Below, piece after piece: positions 25,240 through 37,189 of a stretch of DNA of 64,000 nt (position 1 is the stretch's first letter; the number at the start of each line of letters is the position of its first letter). Below the pieces are notes generated by a model that saw only the letters and a list, made by a program, of their open reading frames with translations, was not told the DNA's origin and searched no databases. The position numbers and the translations under genes are program-made. The DNA comes from Ursus arctos (taxonomy: Eukaryota > Chordata > Mammalia > Carnivora > Ursidae), in assembly GCF_023065955.2 (NCBI RefSeq), contig NW_026622985.1, forward strand, positions 76,187,931 to 76,251,930. The letters run 5' to 3'.

Positions 25240-25435
25240 CTACAGCCATGTGGGAAAGGCCCTGGATTTGGAACCAGAAGTCATGCACATAAGCCTCATC
25301 TTCACCATTTACCTGCTGCAGCTTACCATAAGGACAATCACTCAATCTCTCCGAAGCTATTTTCTCTTTTCTAAAATGGAATTATTTGAACTTGATGCTC
25401 ACTAGGACCCCATTCGGTTCTAACGTTCTATAATT
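25240..25435 (+). repeat. MIR SINE remnant
   Basis: 'gccctggatttggaaccaga', AGTCATGCACATAAGCCTCATCTTCACCATTTACC, 'aatcactcaatctctccgaa' and TTTTCTCTTTTCTAAAATGGAA follow the MIR consensus order. It explains the second half of a 114-codon open frame at 25030-25374, which is therefore not a gene. Confidence 0.75.
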
Positions 25436-25479
25436 ATGTATTCTCTCTTTTTCACGCACTTCTAAATCTCTTATTTTTA

Positions 25480-26020
25480 AACCAGGAATTGAGGCAGTCC
25501 AACAGCAGAAGTAATTCAGGATGTGGGCTGAAGAGCAGAGTGAGATGCTACAGGAGAGACTCCAAACCAAAAGAAGCACACGGAGGATTCAGAGTTGAAA
25601 ACTGAGCCCCGGCAGAGCTCACAGACGCCGGAGACTTGCAAGGAGCGGATCTGGCGAGGAGCAGAGGCATTGCCTGCATTACCATCTCAGGGCACATCAG
25701 GAAAACCCAGACAAGCCCTCCTACAAGAAGCCCAGGGAACCCACCCTGAGAATACACAACACTAGCCACACCATCCAAGAGAAGGGCTTCTATAAAGGTC
25801 TGGAAGCATCCATGAAGATTATATTTGCCTCCTTCTCCAATGTTGCCATCTCAGAAGACTGCCTTGCAGCTGGAAATCGGGATATTCGTGGGAGCTGAGT
25901 GGGAAGATAATTTATATATTCTTTTTTTTTCAAAAGTTGCACCACTTCATAGTGGCAAGCCTGTTGAAGATCCACAAGCAATCACATAAAGTGAAGGATT
26001 TAGTAGAAAATTGGAAGAAC
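25480..26020 (+). other. Purine-rich, GC-richer island with exon-like edges
   Basis: The block from about 25484 to 25870 is clearly richer in G and C than its surroundings and not a repeat I know. A possible splice acceptor ('cttatttttaaaccag') precedes it at 25484, and a possible donor ('aacaaggtaggaag') lies near 26019. No long + strand reading frame spans it. Frames of 65-76 codons on the - strand are unconvincing. If transcribed it would more likely be a non-coding exon. Speculative. Confidence 0.2.
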
Positions 26021-27144
26021 AAGGTAGGAAGAAAGAAATCTGTGTTTTCATTGAGAATGCTCATTTGAGTGGTGAAGAAAAGGTTCACAAAAATGATAGA
26101 GAATTACTTGCAAGAAAAGGCTTTTGTAGAATCAATGCCTTGTGACAGCAGTGGTTAAAAACTGTAATTAAGGTGTCATGTTTAGCATAAGCCTAGTTCT
26201 AGAAAGAGTAGTCAGTGGTTAATAGAATTTGAGGTCTTGGTCTTTTAGAAAAAAAAAAGAAAAATCAGCATTCTTTCTGTTACTCAACATGAACTTCCCA
26301 ACAGTTTCTTATTCCAGTGAACATCAGAAACAGCAAGTCTAGTATTGGAGTTCAAAGAAAAATAGATTAAAAGAAAAAAAAAAAGTCCTAATTCCCGTGG
26401 CCATGGGATATCAATAAAAAAGAGGACAGAAAATGTCCCTAGTGTGTTAGATGGATTTGCCTTTGATATAATAATGTTTTAAATGACATGATTGTATAGA
26501 AGGCAAAAATGGGTTTTTGTGATGTTACTTACTACTCATTAAAGGCAATTCTTAAAAGATATGACCTGTTTTGATGTCTGACAATTTACCTTTTACACAA
26601 AAATGTTAGAACTGGAAGAGAACTTAAACTTTTTTTTTTTTCTTCAACACACTCTTTTTGCATCAGATAAGAGGAGAGCTGAGCACCTGGGAGAAGTGCA
26701 CTGATGCCCCTAGAAAGGTGACCAGGTGAGATTGGAGGAGATGCACCCAGGACCAGAACCTTTTACTCTGCTTCCAGATAGCTTTCATTTTGCGCTTTTA
26801 AGCATTTCCCAAAGCCACTTGTAGTGCTTTCCACTCCATTTCTTGTTCCTATTTTCTCTTTATTCTTCTTTACTCCTCCTGTCCATCATCTGGTTATTAC
26901 TATTGTTTATAATTTTGAAATTCCTAGCTAACAGAATTCTGATTCCAACAATTCACAGTGTCTCGTTAAAGACTACATTTTCCTTTTTGAGTTAATTCTA
27001 TTTTCTTTCTATCCAATGATTCTGACATAGCCCTCAAAGATATATATATAAATTTTTATGAGAAATTGGCAGGATTAAGAAAAAGTTGTATGGTATCACG
27101 GGGATCCAGAACATTCCAGTTAAAAAGTCAATGAAGTGAGGATC
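26021..27144. other. Unassigned AT-rich stretch
   Basis: I see no supported feature. A-runs lie at 26250 and 26374, and a T-run at 26630. Confidence 0.5.
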
Positions 27145-27367
27145 AAAAATAGATCTGAAGGGGCGCCTGGGTGGTACAGCGGTTAGGCGTCTGCCTTCGG
27201 CTCAGGGCGTGATCCCGGCATTGTGGGATCGAGCCCCGCATCAGGCTCCTCTGCTATGAGCCTGCTTCTTCCTCTCCCACTCCCCCTGCTTGTGTTCCCT
27301 CTCCCACTGGCTGTCTCTATCTCTGTCGAATAAATAAATAAAATCTTTAAAAAAAAATAGATCTGAA
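27145..27367 (+). mobile_element. Young carnivore SINE (arctoid/ursid type) with target-site duplication
   Basis: The body at 27160-27352 is the canonical form: 'ggggcgcctgggtggtacag' then CGGTTAGGCGTCTGCC, a GATCGAGCCCC box-B-like region, 'gcctgcttcttcctctccca', TGTGTTCCCTCTCCC, then (TAAA)n-ATCTTT-A9. The flanking 'aaaaatagatctgaa' is identical at 27145-27159 and 27353-27367. This copy gives the best evidence for the host clade. Confidence 0.98.
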
Positions 27368-30054
27368 AAGGTTACAGTAGCAGCAGCTCCTGGAATAGTG
27401 AGAAATTAATCATCTGGGAAATAAAATAAAGCAAGAAGTATACAGGGAGAGAGTCTCTGCACTGGGGTCTCTAAAGCTTTAGATGTTGATTCTTGGGTAT
27501 TACAGCCCTCATGTGCTACTAGGAATAATTCCTGGAAATAATATTAACCCAAATCCCACTAATGCATGAAGAGTCCTGAGTATAGGCTCTGGATACTGAA
27601 CACCAGTTTGTGTGACTAACATAAAATATTATATTATCGAAGACGAATGTCACCTACAAATTTTAGTTGTCTTAATTATAGTCTGCAGCTGTTATGCAAA
27701 GCCAAAAATAATGTAACTGTCACCATCAAAATGTATTTTTTTAAAGGCATGTCTATACAAATGGCACCATGGTGAATGCTTTACAGATTGAGTAAATTTA
27801 AAGGCTCCCAATATAAAGTAGATGACTAGGTTCTATCCTGCAGCTGGCGAAATTTGCTAAGATCTTAATTCTTTCAAGACAAGAAGCTATGTCCTCAAGG
27901 AGAACCAAGTTCGCTGTTTGAGCACTCATGAACTTCACTATACTCTCTGCCAGGTGCCCCCTCTCATATAATTTACAGCATATTCGCTATGAATTCTCTG
28001 GCTTCACTTGAAGCCTCCCCTTCTCTGGGGGCTTTGACACATAATAAATTTCTTCATTTTTTTCTCTCAAAATGATAGGGTTACTTGGAAATAAATAAAA
28101 GGTAAAGAAAAGAGAGAAAAGTATAAATTACCATCGTAATGGTTTTTATTTTAATTGTCAGGTACTTAAATATAGCCTCAGAAAATTGTCACAGCAAGAT
28201 ATAGAAATGTCCTTTGATGAGAAAAACACCATAAATAATTTTTATTGTACATAGAAGACTTTATCCTGCTCTTTTGGTAAAAACTGCCATATTAATTTGT
28301 ACTTTAAAAATTAAAATAATTATAATTCATTTTTCAGTATTTAGATTACCATATGCCATTTCTTTCCCCAAAGCATATGAATAGATCTATATCTACAGTA
28401 TCAAAATAATTACTAGACAGTGAAAATTCCACTAACTGGGGAGTTACTTTTTTTTTTAATGATTGCTTACAGATGATTTTATTTTTTATCATCATGAAAT
28501 TTTTGCATCCATCAGGTTTTTGTTGTATTGTGGACAATGCTAAATATTAATATGTGGTTGGTGCTTATCACCATCATATCAAAACCACCAGATGTCAAGT
28601 GAGTTGAACTATTTGGGAATAATATCTGAAGAAATAAAGTCCATCTTTTGTTGTTTTGAAACATAACCAATGAGGAGCTGAAAACAATAGAGAAGTTTAA
28701 AAAGTTTATCTTTATCTTATGATAAACAGAATTGTAAATGAAACGAGCATTTTATCTTTTAAATATTTTCAAAATGCTATTTTTTCTCTTTATCATATTT
28801 ATACATGTTTTTTGAGAACAACCAATGAAATACAGATAAGCAAACTAAATAAAAGTATTTGCTCATCACCTAGAATCCCAGCCTATTGGTTTAACAGAGC
28901 AGGCATTAGGTCTGTCGTCCTGAGAAACGTCTTCCTCTGTATCTTGCAGTGTTGGTGGTTAAAGAACTGACATGAGAGAGCGGAAGAGGACAGACCAATT
29001 TTGAGATAATAAAAATAAATGTCTCTCTCAGACTCATCATGATGAAGAAAGACTCATATTTCTCGGCAGCCAGCATTGGAGGAGAGAGCTATTTTTAGTC
29101 ACTGATACACTGCAGAGTCCATTAACTAACTAAAACCAGAGGCGCTAAGGAATAATCCTGAACACAGTCCGATGTAAAACTGCAAGATAGAAATGAGGAT
29201 GGGGTCATTGGAAGCGTGGTTTAAAGGAGCGGGGCTCTAAAAACAGGAATACCAGGGTGGACAATAAAGATGGAAAGAGAATTGTTTGGGGATTTATTAG
29301 AAATCAGTGACCTTTAAAAGGCAGTTTCAGTCACCCCAGGAAGGTCAAGCAATCAAGTGTCCAGGATCAGAAGCTTTCAGATTTGTTGACCAAGTAACAG
29401 ATTCAGTCTGCTATAACAAGGCTTCCCCAATTTTTGTTTCCAGCGCCTGGTTCCTCTGTGCCAGGTACACCCAACTCAGTCATCAGCAAAGCCTCCTGCT
29501 GAGAATCCGCGTGAGGGGTTTTCAGGCAGCAGCTGGAAATCTCATTTGTGTTGTAACTGCTCTTCTTGGCAGGAGACTCAAGCCTCCATGGGCACAGGGG
29601 ACCTGGGAGCCTGTCTCTTCGCTTTGCTAAGAGCAAAAGACAGCATCCCCGACAACCCCCATAATCAGCCAAGTTCAAACACAATCACACAAGCTTCAAT
29701 TCTGCAAATTTCACAGGCTATACAATTTAAAATCACACTGAGCCCTAATAAATAGACGACATCTAATCACTTAGTCACCTAATCATCTAAATTGGAGACA
29801 TCTAATCATTTTCTGTATCTAATGCTTAAAGTTGAATTTATGAGAAATGAAAAAAAAAACCCAAAAACAAAAAACCAGTTCTTGGAGGGAGCCAGAGATT
29901 CTCATGAGGAACATAGGACTTCTGATTTCTCTTATTCTTTTAAATTCACTTCTCTGGTTTTTTTGTTGTTGTTGTTTGTTTGGGGGTTTTTTTTTGTTTA
30001 TTTGTTTTTTGTCACAGAAAATACTGTCATTCTAGGTAATAATAAAAACCTAAA
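27368..30054. other. Long unassigned stretch
   Basis: I recognise no transposon or gene. At 29300-29730 overlapping open frames of 69-107 codons occur on both strands in a slightly GC-richer patch, with no recognisable motif. A T/G-rich tract lies at 29958-30010. Confidence 0.5.
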
Positions 30055-30165
30055 CAAACCGCTATTTTTTGAGTGCCTACTGTGCTTCAAGCACTAGGCA
30101 TTTTACATTTTACATTCAGTACATCGAATTCTTCCATGAACCCTTTATGGCAGGAATTAGTAATG
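30055..30165 (-). repeat. MIR SINE 3' fragment, antisense
   Basis: 'gagtgcctactgtgcttcaa', GCACTAGGCATTTTACATT and 'gaattcttccatgaaccctt' then TATGGCAGG correspond to the reverse complement of the MIR 3' half. Confidence 0.65.
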
Positions 30166-30239
30166 ATAGAAGAAATTGACAATCACGATTGGTACGAAGG
30201 ACTCTGACGATACTTCTGTATCACTTTTCCTTTATGTTA

Positions 30240-30425
30240 TTTCCCGTCTTTCACTAATACAAGCAATGCTGCAGTGAGTATCCTGTGTCTCCTTGTAAAC
30301 ATATTCCACGGTTTGTAATACCTAGTCACAGAGGCACTGGTCATAGATTATAAACAGCTTCGATTTACTAAGATATTGTTTATACTTTTAACCAATGGTA
30401 TTAGATGGTATTCTATGTACCATTA
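30240..30425 (-). repeat. Old L1 ORF2 fragment, antisense
   Basis: 'caagcaatgctgcagtgagt' then ATCCTGTGTCTCCTTGTAAACATATT resembles the antisense ORF2 3' segment ('aataatgctgcaatgaac' type) of old L1 elements. Strongly diverged, with approximate limits. Confidence 0.45.
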
Positions 30426-30529
30426 TATGGATCTAGGAACCAAGGATGGGTATAGGAGTGACCCTGCTCACCTGGGAAACTTTTGCTTCCTGTTTTCTGC
30501 CCATAAGTTCAGAATCTACTGGGGGGTCT

Positions 30530-30890
30530 TTGTTCTCAGTCGCGGAGTGTTTCTATCAGAAGACGTAGTAAAGGTTTCACTAAATGTAGTTATAGCGCCT
30601 GCCTGTCATTTTGGGCTCTTCATCACACCAGACAGACAAGAAACGGAAGGCGCTGCTCTCCTGGCGGAGGTAAGCAGCCCAGATGATCACGAGGACGTAG
30701 GGTTGCTGCTCATAATTGGAATAGGAAGGCATGTGTGGATGTGGAGTTCAGGTCTCTGGTGCTTCTCTTTCCAGTAATCATACATGGGCAATTGCAGCAA
30801 CTCTGGCCTGTCAAGAACTGGGTCCTCGACCCCTCAAGTATAAAGGTCTGAGTTTCTCCATTAGGCTGCAAGTGCTGGGGAAGGGTTAGG
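30530..30890 (+). pseudogene. Possible endogenous retroelement coding remnant (dUTPase-like region)
   Basis: The + strand frame that opens at 30376 and stops at 30777 (133 codons) contains, in its second half, a stretch whose wording I associate with a widespread old endogenous retroviral pol/dUTPase-region family. Similarity seems to continue out of frame to about 30890, so at least one frameshift or stop breaks it. I see no LTRs, primer-binding site or other viral genes beside it. This is pattern memory only. It could also be an unrelated chance frame. Confidence 0.35.
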
Positions 30891-31649
30891 GGAATCTTGT
30901 CTAAACGGAAGAAAAGGCAAATAATGTATATCATTTACAGCCTTAGGACCAGCTGCAACTTTCCCCACTAAATCTGTTGTAAATTTATTTCGAGAAATTA
31001 GAACTGGACAGCACCTTGAAAAAGCAATGACAGGACATGGCACATTTACTGTTGGATCAGGTGGACCAAGGGGGTGCAAGGAGCTGATCAGTGCTCTGTG
31101 TGTCCGTTCTTGCGCTCCAGCTGACTTCAGTCTGCATCTCGGTGCCTATTACACAGCAGGTCCTGAAGTGCGAAGGAATTAACACTCTTAGGAGCAGCTC
31201 TCAATCAATGACTCTCTGGAGTTGTGTGTACATGTCCCGGTTCCCCTGCCTTTTGCGGTGTTCTAATGTAGGCATTTCCCTACGGATTGAATCTCCAGTT
31301 GTCTACCGTCATAGCTGGCTAATCATGCATCCTGTAATGCCTGTCCTCCACGTCGGTATCACTCTTCCTTTCTCCTACTGGTATTACTTTTACTACTGGG
31401 ACATAAGTTTTTGCTTCATAGCCTCCTCTGGAAGAACACAAACTAAGACATAGGGTCTCGGCTGTATGCAGGAATCTCCATTTCAGCTCCTAAAGCTCAA
31501 GGTCATATCTCTTTAGAGGAGGGGGCCTATATATACATCCAATTTATGATGGACCAACAGAGTGCCAACCTTTACTTTGGGTTCCCTTTTTGGTTTTTGT
31601 CCCACCATATTTCTTGTTTGTACGTTTTAAGTTTGGATATGTTTAATTT
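30891..31649. other. Unassigned stretch, frame of 120 codons
   Basis: A + strand frame at 31091-31453 (120 codons) and several shorter ones are present. I recognise no domain. The region may be a continuation of the neighbouring old retroelement, but I cannot show it. Confidence 0.4.
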
Positions 31650-32150
31650 GATTTTCAGAATAAAACTGAAATAATGAAGTATCATGTCACTTCTATCAAA
31701 CCGACAAAAATGAGGACAATGCCAGGTGTGGGCAGGGATACGAGGCCACGGGCGCACTCATGGGCTTCTGCAGGCGGTGAATACTGGTGCAGCCCGGTCG
31801 CAGAACAGTGTGGCAGCACTTAGCTACAGTAAGTTTCCACGTACTCTCTGAGACCTAGCAATTCTGGTCCTGTGTATATCTAAAGAATGCCCTGCTCAGT
31901 GGATCCACAAGAAGGCATGCATCAAAGCTCCACACAGTGGGGTTCTTTGTTTCTTTCTTAGTTTTTGCTGTTGTTGGCAGCAAACTGCCACCACTGCAGG
32001 CATCCACTGCAAGAGAGGTCACTGGTAAAAGACTAATTACATACAGAGCAACTTGGAGAGAGCTTAAAAGTATATTGCAAGATGAATAAAGTAGAAATCA
32101 CAACAAGATATGTATCATAGTTCTTATATGTATGTTAAGATAGGCCTATC
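31650..32150 (+). repeat. Old L1 (L1M) ORF2 3' fragment
   Basis: Blocks 'atgaggacaatgccaggtgt' then GGGCAGGGATACG, 'cagaacagtgtggcagcact', GAGACCTAGCAATTCTGGTCCTGTGTATATCTAAAG and 'cacaagaaggcatgcatcaa' parallel the ORF2 C-terminal coding text (the cagcaattccactcct region) of old L1s. Badly decayed. Confidence 0.6.
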
Positions 32151-32214
32151 AACAATTCATCTTCTGTAAGAATACATTATATTCTATACAACAGACACAC
32201 TGGAGGGTGGGGAG

Positions 32215-32290
32215 AGGAAACAGAAGAAACAGGAATGAGAAAAAAGAAATGAGAAAAATGAAAACAGAAATGAGAAAAAAGAAAACAAAT
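32215..32290. repeat. A-rich GAAAA/ATGAG low-complexity tract
   Basis: Imperfect repetition of AAATGAGAAAAA-like units, read directly. It produces a phenylalanine/serine-rich - strand open frame that is not a gene. Confidence 0.85.
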
Positions 32291-32509
32291 GAACAAAACA
32301 AGAACTGTGCTTTATGAAGACCAACGATAACGTACCAAGTACTGACAGATCAAGATTACCCTCACCCTTGGCCCTAAAGTAAAAAAAGAAATTTTTTTTT
32401 TTTTTTGCTATGTGTTTGGAGTATTTCAAGTATTTCTATAGGTTTGCTGCAGATGGAAGTTTGCCACAAGCTTAGTTGAAGTGTTGGAAGTACTTATAAT
32501 TCATTTAAT

Positions 32510-33170
32510 AATTTCCTGGTGGTGGCGGCGATTAGTTTGGTTCCAATTTTCTTCTATTACAAATAGTGCTGCAATGAGTGGCCCTCTGTGCCCACGTGTA
32601 ATATACGTAGCGCTGCTGAGAGAAGCAAGGAGATGTAATGGGCAAGAACGCTGGGTCGTGTTGGAATCCTGGCTCCACTACCGTGTGCCCTTGAGCAACT
32701 TCGTTAATTGCTCGAGGCCTCTGTTTCTTGATAATAAGAGTACCAACCTCCTAGAGTTACGGTGATAATAAATAAAATGAGTTAATGTTTGTCAAGCACT
32801 TAGAACAATGCTGGCACATACTGAGCACCCAATAGTAGAAGCTATTTTTATTTTATTTTTTAACAGTATTAGTTTTTATTAATCCTATTGTTTAAGCGTA
32901 TATTTCAATAGGATAAAATTACAGATATGGAATTTCTTGCTTAGGGGGAACACATTTGAAATGTTTATACATTTTAAAAATTCTAAATGGGCTGTATCAA
33001 TTTAGTCTACCCCCAAAGGTGCCAAGACGATCATTTTTCTACACTCTTGGTGCCAAAATCAGATACCTTCATTCTTTTTTTTTTTTTTTTTTCACTGGTG
33101 AGTAAAGTGTTACATTTTGCCTTACATTTCCTTGGTTACAAGTTGAGTATGTGGGTCTTTTAAACTTTTA
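32510..33170 (-). repeat. Old L1 ORF2 3' fragment, antisense, interrupted by a MIR
   Basis: The left part (32510-32620) has 'tattacaaatagtgctgcaa' then TGAGTGGCCCTCTGTGC. The right part (32860-33170) resumes with 'ggataaaattacagatatgg', GGGCTGTATCAATTTAGTCTACCCCC, 'ccttacatttccttggttac' and 'gttgagtatgtgggtctttt'. Together they follow antisense old-L1 order, with a MIR between them at the position where text should be continuous. A T18 run lies at 33076-33093. Confidence 0.6.
32625..32851 (+). repeat. MIR SINE, nearly full length
   Basis: 'gtgttggaatcctggctcca', CTACCGTGTGCCCTTGAGCAACTTCGTTAATTGC, 'gcctctgtttcttgataata', CCTCCTAGAGTTACGGTGATAATAAATAAAATGAGTTAATG and 'cacttagaacaatgctggca' then CATACTGAGCACCCAATAG: all MIR blocks are present in order. 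Confidence 0.92.
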
Positions 33171-34789
33171 TGGAATATTCATTCAAAAACTGGCATATTA
33201 ACAAAATTAATCCTAACCGGTTTTAGACAAAAGAAGCTTCAGTCAGCTTTTGTATTTATTTGGCTTTGACCTATAATAGATTAAACCAATGCTAAGCTTA
33301 GCATGAAGCAGCCCTATACCCTGCCTTACAGATTCTGCCATTATTTTCTTTCTGGCCAGATGTGCTGTTGGGAGATATGAACGATCATGATTATATCAGA
33401 GTGTTGTCAATGTATTTCTTTTCCTAACATTCATAAACATCATCTTGATTAAAATCAAATCTCCAAAGCTGCTAGAAGTGAAAATAAATTGACTCAGAAT
33501 TATTAGATATTGGATTGCTTAATAACATTGCTTTTGTTTTAAAAATTTTTAATATGTACGATTTTAACAGAGTAATTTTAATCCAAATGCCTAAATTCTA
33601 TCCTGTAACCTTAAAGAAATTTAAAAGTCTATTATATCTTTGTTAGAATAAAATGCTAGTTCATGAGGATTTAGAAAATGTCAACCAGTATAGCCCAAGG
33701 GGCTCTTTATTAAGAGGTTTATTTTGAAAAAAATCAAAGCATGTAGTCCTAGGGTAGTTCATATGGGGAAAAAAAAAACAAAACTAAAGTGCCAAAGGAG
33801 AAGCTACTTCCTCTCAAAATTATCTTTTGATGATTTCTTCTATTGAGTTCCTAGAAAAGTTTCCCAAGAAAAACATTTTTTTATTCTGTGTGATATATAT
33901 TGGGACAATTCTCCTTCGTCTATCTCAGATATATCCTTGATGCACAGAATACCTGCTGATTCTGTAGCAATTTTATCAATGTAGAAAACCTGATATGAAG
34001 AGAGAAAAGTCAGAGCATGTGTGATTTTATCAATCTATTGTAAGAAAGAACAGAATGGTAGGGGAATTGTCGGTTTTTAGAACAATATTTTGCTGCCCTA
34101 TATTCTTAGCTTACTTCTTTGGGAATTTGGAAAAACCAAAAGATTTCAGATTTTGATGTTTTTCAGTATTACACAAGGTTATTAATTATTGCTCATATAA
34201 TCCCTATATTAAATGTTTTTACACTCCAAAGTTTAGGTTATATTTTAGGAAGTTCCTCTATTAACTTAAAACCTCACCTAGGAAATAGGGTAGAACATAT
34301 TAATAGTACAGAGACTTCACACTTAAAACCACTTTGGCCACAAAAATCCGTTCAAATGAAGTCGTAGTCTAATGCCCTCCTAATATATGTGAGGTTATGC
34401 TTTGTGAAGAATGACCACTTTAACAAAGAAACTCATTTCTTGTATCACTGGTACAGTCTTTATACAAGCTCTACAAGACTAAGATGTAAAACTGCTTCAG
34501 AGATAACCCCGTGAAGACTGGTTCTCCCCAATACATCCTTTGCACAATTTCTCACTGGCATCACCAGTGAAATAAAGCACAGAACTCTTGTGCAATGACT
34601 CTTGGTAATAATAGTCTTTCCTCTTACCTTTTGTGCATTTCTTTATTGGACCTGCTATAACAGAGCAGATGAGATCATCGAGATGCATACTTCTCTTTTT
34701 TTTCTTGATTACAATGTATATTGAGATTAAGACATTCTGATTATGAAGATCGAAGATACAGTCCAGCTACTAACTCCACATTGACTCAA
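33171..34789. other. Repeat-poor stretch, part possibly constrained
   Basis: I recognise no repeat or gene. The part at 33200-33560 has high complexity with motif-like words (GACCTATAATAGATTAAACC, 'atcatcttgattaaaatcaa', AATTGACTCAGAATTATTAG) and no microsatellite decay. It could be a conserved non-coding element, but this is only texture. An 82-codon frame at 34119-34367 is featureless. Confidence 0.4.
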
Positions 34790-35760
34790 GTCAGGGATCT
34801 TTCATTCATGCAGAGAGTGCTTAATGAATCCCAACCATGAACGAGTTACAGTACACTGCAGAGCATTCACATGTTATCAGACTTCCCTTTCTTCAGTGTG
34901 TCCAGATAAATAAGTTATGTACTTAATTATTTGTGATGCAACGTGGAAAGGGACAGGTGCTATAGAGACAGCAAGCATACATCAGGGAAAGACAAAGAAG
35001 GAAGATAGTACTTTCTAGATGAGAGCCTCATGGAACCCTTCACAGAGATGTCATGTAGTTTAAACCATGCATGACAGGTGCATAGTATTTCAGCATGTGG
35101 ATATGGGGTAAATTAACATTTGAATGAGAAAAAAATAGTGAGAAGAAAGCCTGGAGTGGGACCATGTGGAGAGCATGTAGGGAACATCTAAGAGTCTGGC
35201 CCCTCTGGGGAATAAAGTATGTGAAGGGAACTGATGGAAAGCAGGGAGGCCGCGTCAGCTGAAATTGGATGGCAAGGGCCTGGTACACCCACTGCCAAAG
35301 AGCTAGGGCTCTTCTTGGTCATTGCAAGTTTTAGTAGAGATTAAGTGATCAGAATTGTGTTTTACAGGGTGAATCTGGCTGAGGGGCTCAGGCTGGATTG
35401 CAATGAGGGGATCTTACAAATAGTAAAAAGAGAATCTTCTTACAAAGGTCAGGGGATTTGGCAACAGGGCTTCAACTGAGGTAATGAGCTTGAAAAAGAG
35501 TAGAGAGGTGGGCGGGGGGATGTGGAGAACTTGGTGACAGGACAGAGGCTACAGGAAAGAAAAAATAATAAGGTGATGCTATTAATAGAAGCAAAGGACA
35601 CAGGACGGGGACAAAAGCTTTTGGAGCAGAAGCTGAATATTTCATTTTAATACATATTGAATGTTAGGTCTGGGGAAGTGGACGAGTATTAAATCCAAGG
35701 AAGAATAAACATCAAGACTGAGGGCAGGATTAATATAGGATGTTTCAGAGAGACAGGAGA
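34790..35760 (-). repeat. Long L2 LINE remnant, antisense
   Basis: Opens with the degraded reverse complement of the L2 3' end ('tttcattcatgcagagagtg' then CTTAATGAATCC). It continues through L2 3' region text: 'gacaggtgctatagagacag', TGGAGTGGGACCATGTGGAGAGC, 'gaatctggctgaggggctca', CAACTGAGGTAATGAGC and 'ggtctggggaagtggacgag'. About 1 kb of an element that predates placental mammals, all frames destroyed. A few internal blocks are too diverged to align by eye. Confidence 0.6.
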
Positions 35761-36324
35761 AACAAGGACAGGTCCTTGAATTTAGTGACTAAGAAGTCAC
35801 TGGTGAATCTCTCTTTTTGAAATTCATAAATGAGAGACAGAAAGATTATATCTCAAAATGTTAATTTTATATGCAGAGAGAGATAAAGGGACTGTTTTCT
35901 GTATTTATTTTGCTTTTCTACAATGACCATGCATTACTTGTGTAACAAAGAAAACAGCAAAAAAATGTCCACAATTTTGGTGGCATTTAGGTAGTGAGAA
36001 CAGAAGCCATACGCAAAGATATTGCAGAGGCCAATCGCAAAAGCTCTACTTATTTCTTTCAGAAGAACTCTTTGAGCTCTATTTCTTCATTCACAGTAGA
36101 TTGTCCTGCCAGGAGTTTTCTTCCATTCCAGGTCCTGATCTGCGATTTTATCACCTGTGGATCTACTGATCACAGCTAGTACCCACAGCGTCAATGTCTG
36201 AGCCCGTAATGCTCTCACATAAAGAAAATGATCCTCTTTCCCACAGCTTCGTTTCCTGGCCGTCATTCTACAGAGGTCACTGTAATGACTCCCTCACAGG
36301 GAATTATAATTAAAACGACGAACT
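35761..36324. other. Unassigned non-coding stretch
   Basis: I see no supported feature. Confidence 0.5.
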
Positions 36325-36500
36325 TTAATTGAGCAGTTACTATGCAATATGTGTTTTAATAGTTGACTCACATACATTATCTATATGAATTCCCACAATG
36401 ACTATGGCATCTCTGCTATTACTTTCCCAATTTACTTAGAAGGAAGCTGCTATTTAGGGAATGTGGGTGACTTGTCCGAGGCAACCCAGCCAGTAAGTAG
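36325..36500 (-). repeat. MIR SINE remnant, antisense
   Basis: 'cacatacattatctatatga' then ATTCCCACAATGACTATGGCA, 'ttacttagaaggaagctgct' and GGTGACTTGTCCGAGGCAACCCAGCCAGTAAGTAG give the reverse-complement MIR order. Confidence 0.78.
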
Positions 36501-36654
36501 TGAGGAAAACATCACTCCTATCATCATATTTGGTCTATTTCTCCAGAATGGGGCTGGGCAGCCTCTCCCCAAGAAATTATATGATAAATGATTCAAAGGC
36601 ACATAAACTACATAAGGTCCTCCATAAATAACTAAGATTGTTAGCAAAACAGAA

Positions 36655-36770
36655 TTACGGAAAGTCAGGAGACCAGAATTCCAGTTTTAGGGCTTCTGGC
36701 ATGTGCACAGAAAAATCATTTAGCCTCCTTGGGTCTTTGAATACTTTTACACAAAAATGGGTTCATTCTT
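36655..36770 (+). repeat. MIR SINE central fragment
   Basis: 'ggagaccagaattccagttt' and AAATCATTTAGCCTCCTTGGGTCTTTG match the MIR centre. Short and diverged. Confidence 0.45.
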
Positions 36771-37189
36771 GGCTAGCTACATCAAATGTTGTTTGTAACT
36801 ACTGATTAACATAACTCAGTGAAAGTGCTCCACAAACCCTACAGTGATCTAAAAATTATTCAGATTCTGATACAAACCTCTTTGCTCTTCTCCCCTCCAC
36901 CCCAGACAGAAGAACATTCCAGGCCTGTTTCTAGGGTATTACTCACTATCTAAGTTAGGGATATTCATAAGAGCCAGGGCTCTAACTCTCATTCCCACTA
37001 AATAGGATTACACTTGTACAATGCTCCTAAACCTTGGATAAAAAGAGAGATTACGGTATTAATGGTTTTATTTTTCAGAATATTATATTTCTGGTCGAGC
37101 CCAAAGGTTGAAATGCTAAAATTCATACCCCGGAATTATAACATTTCCAGTGAATTTTCTGAGAAAAAAACAAACCCTCTAGCTAGGTT

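Noticed and set aside
34119..34367. 82-codon frame as a small gene
   Set aside because: No Kozak strength, domain or splice context; typical chance frame for AT-rich DNA.
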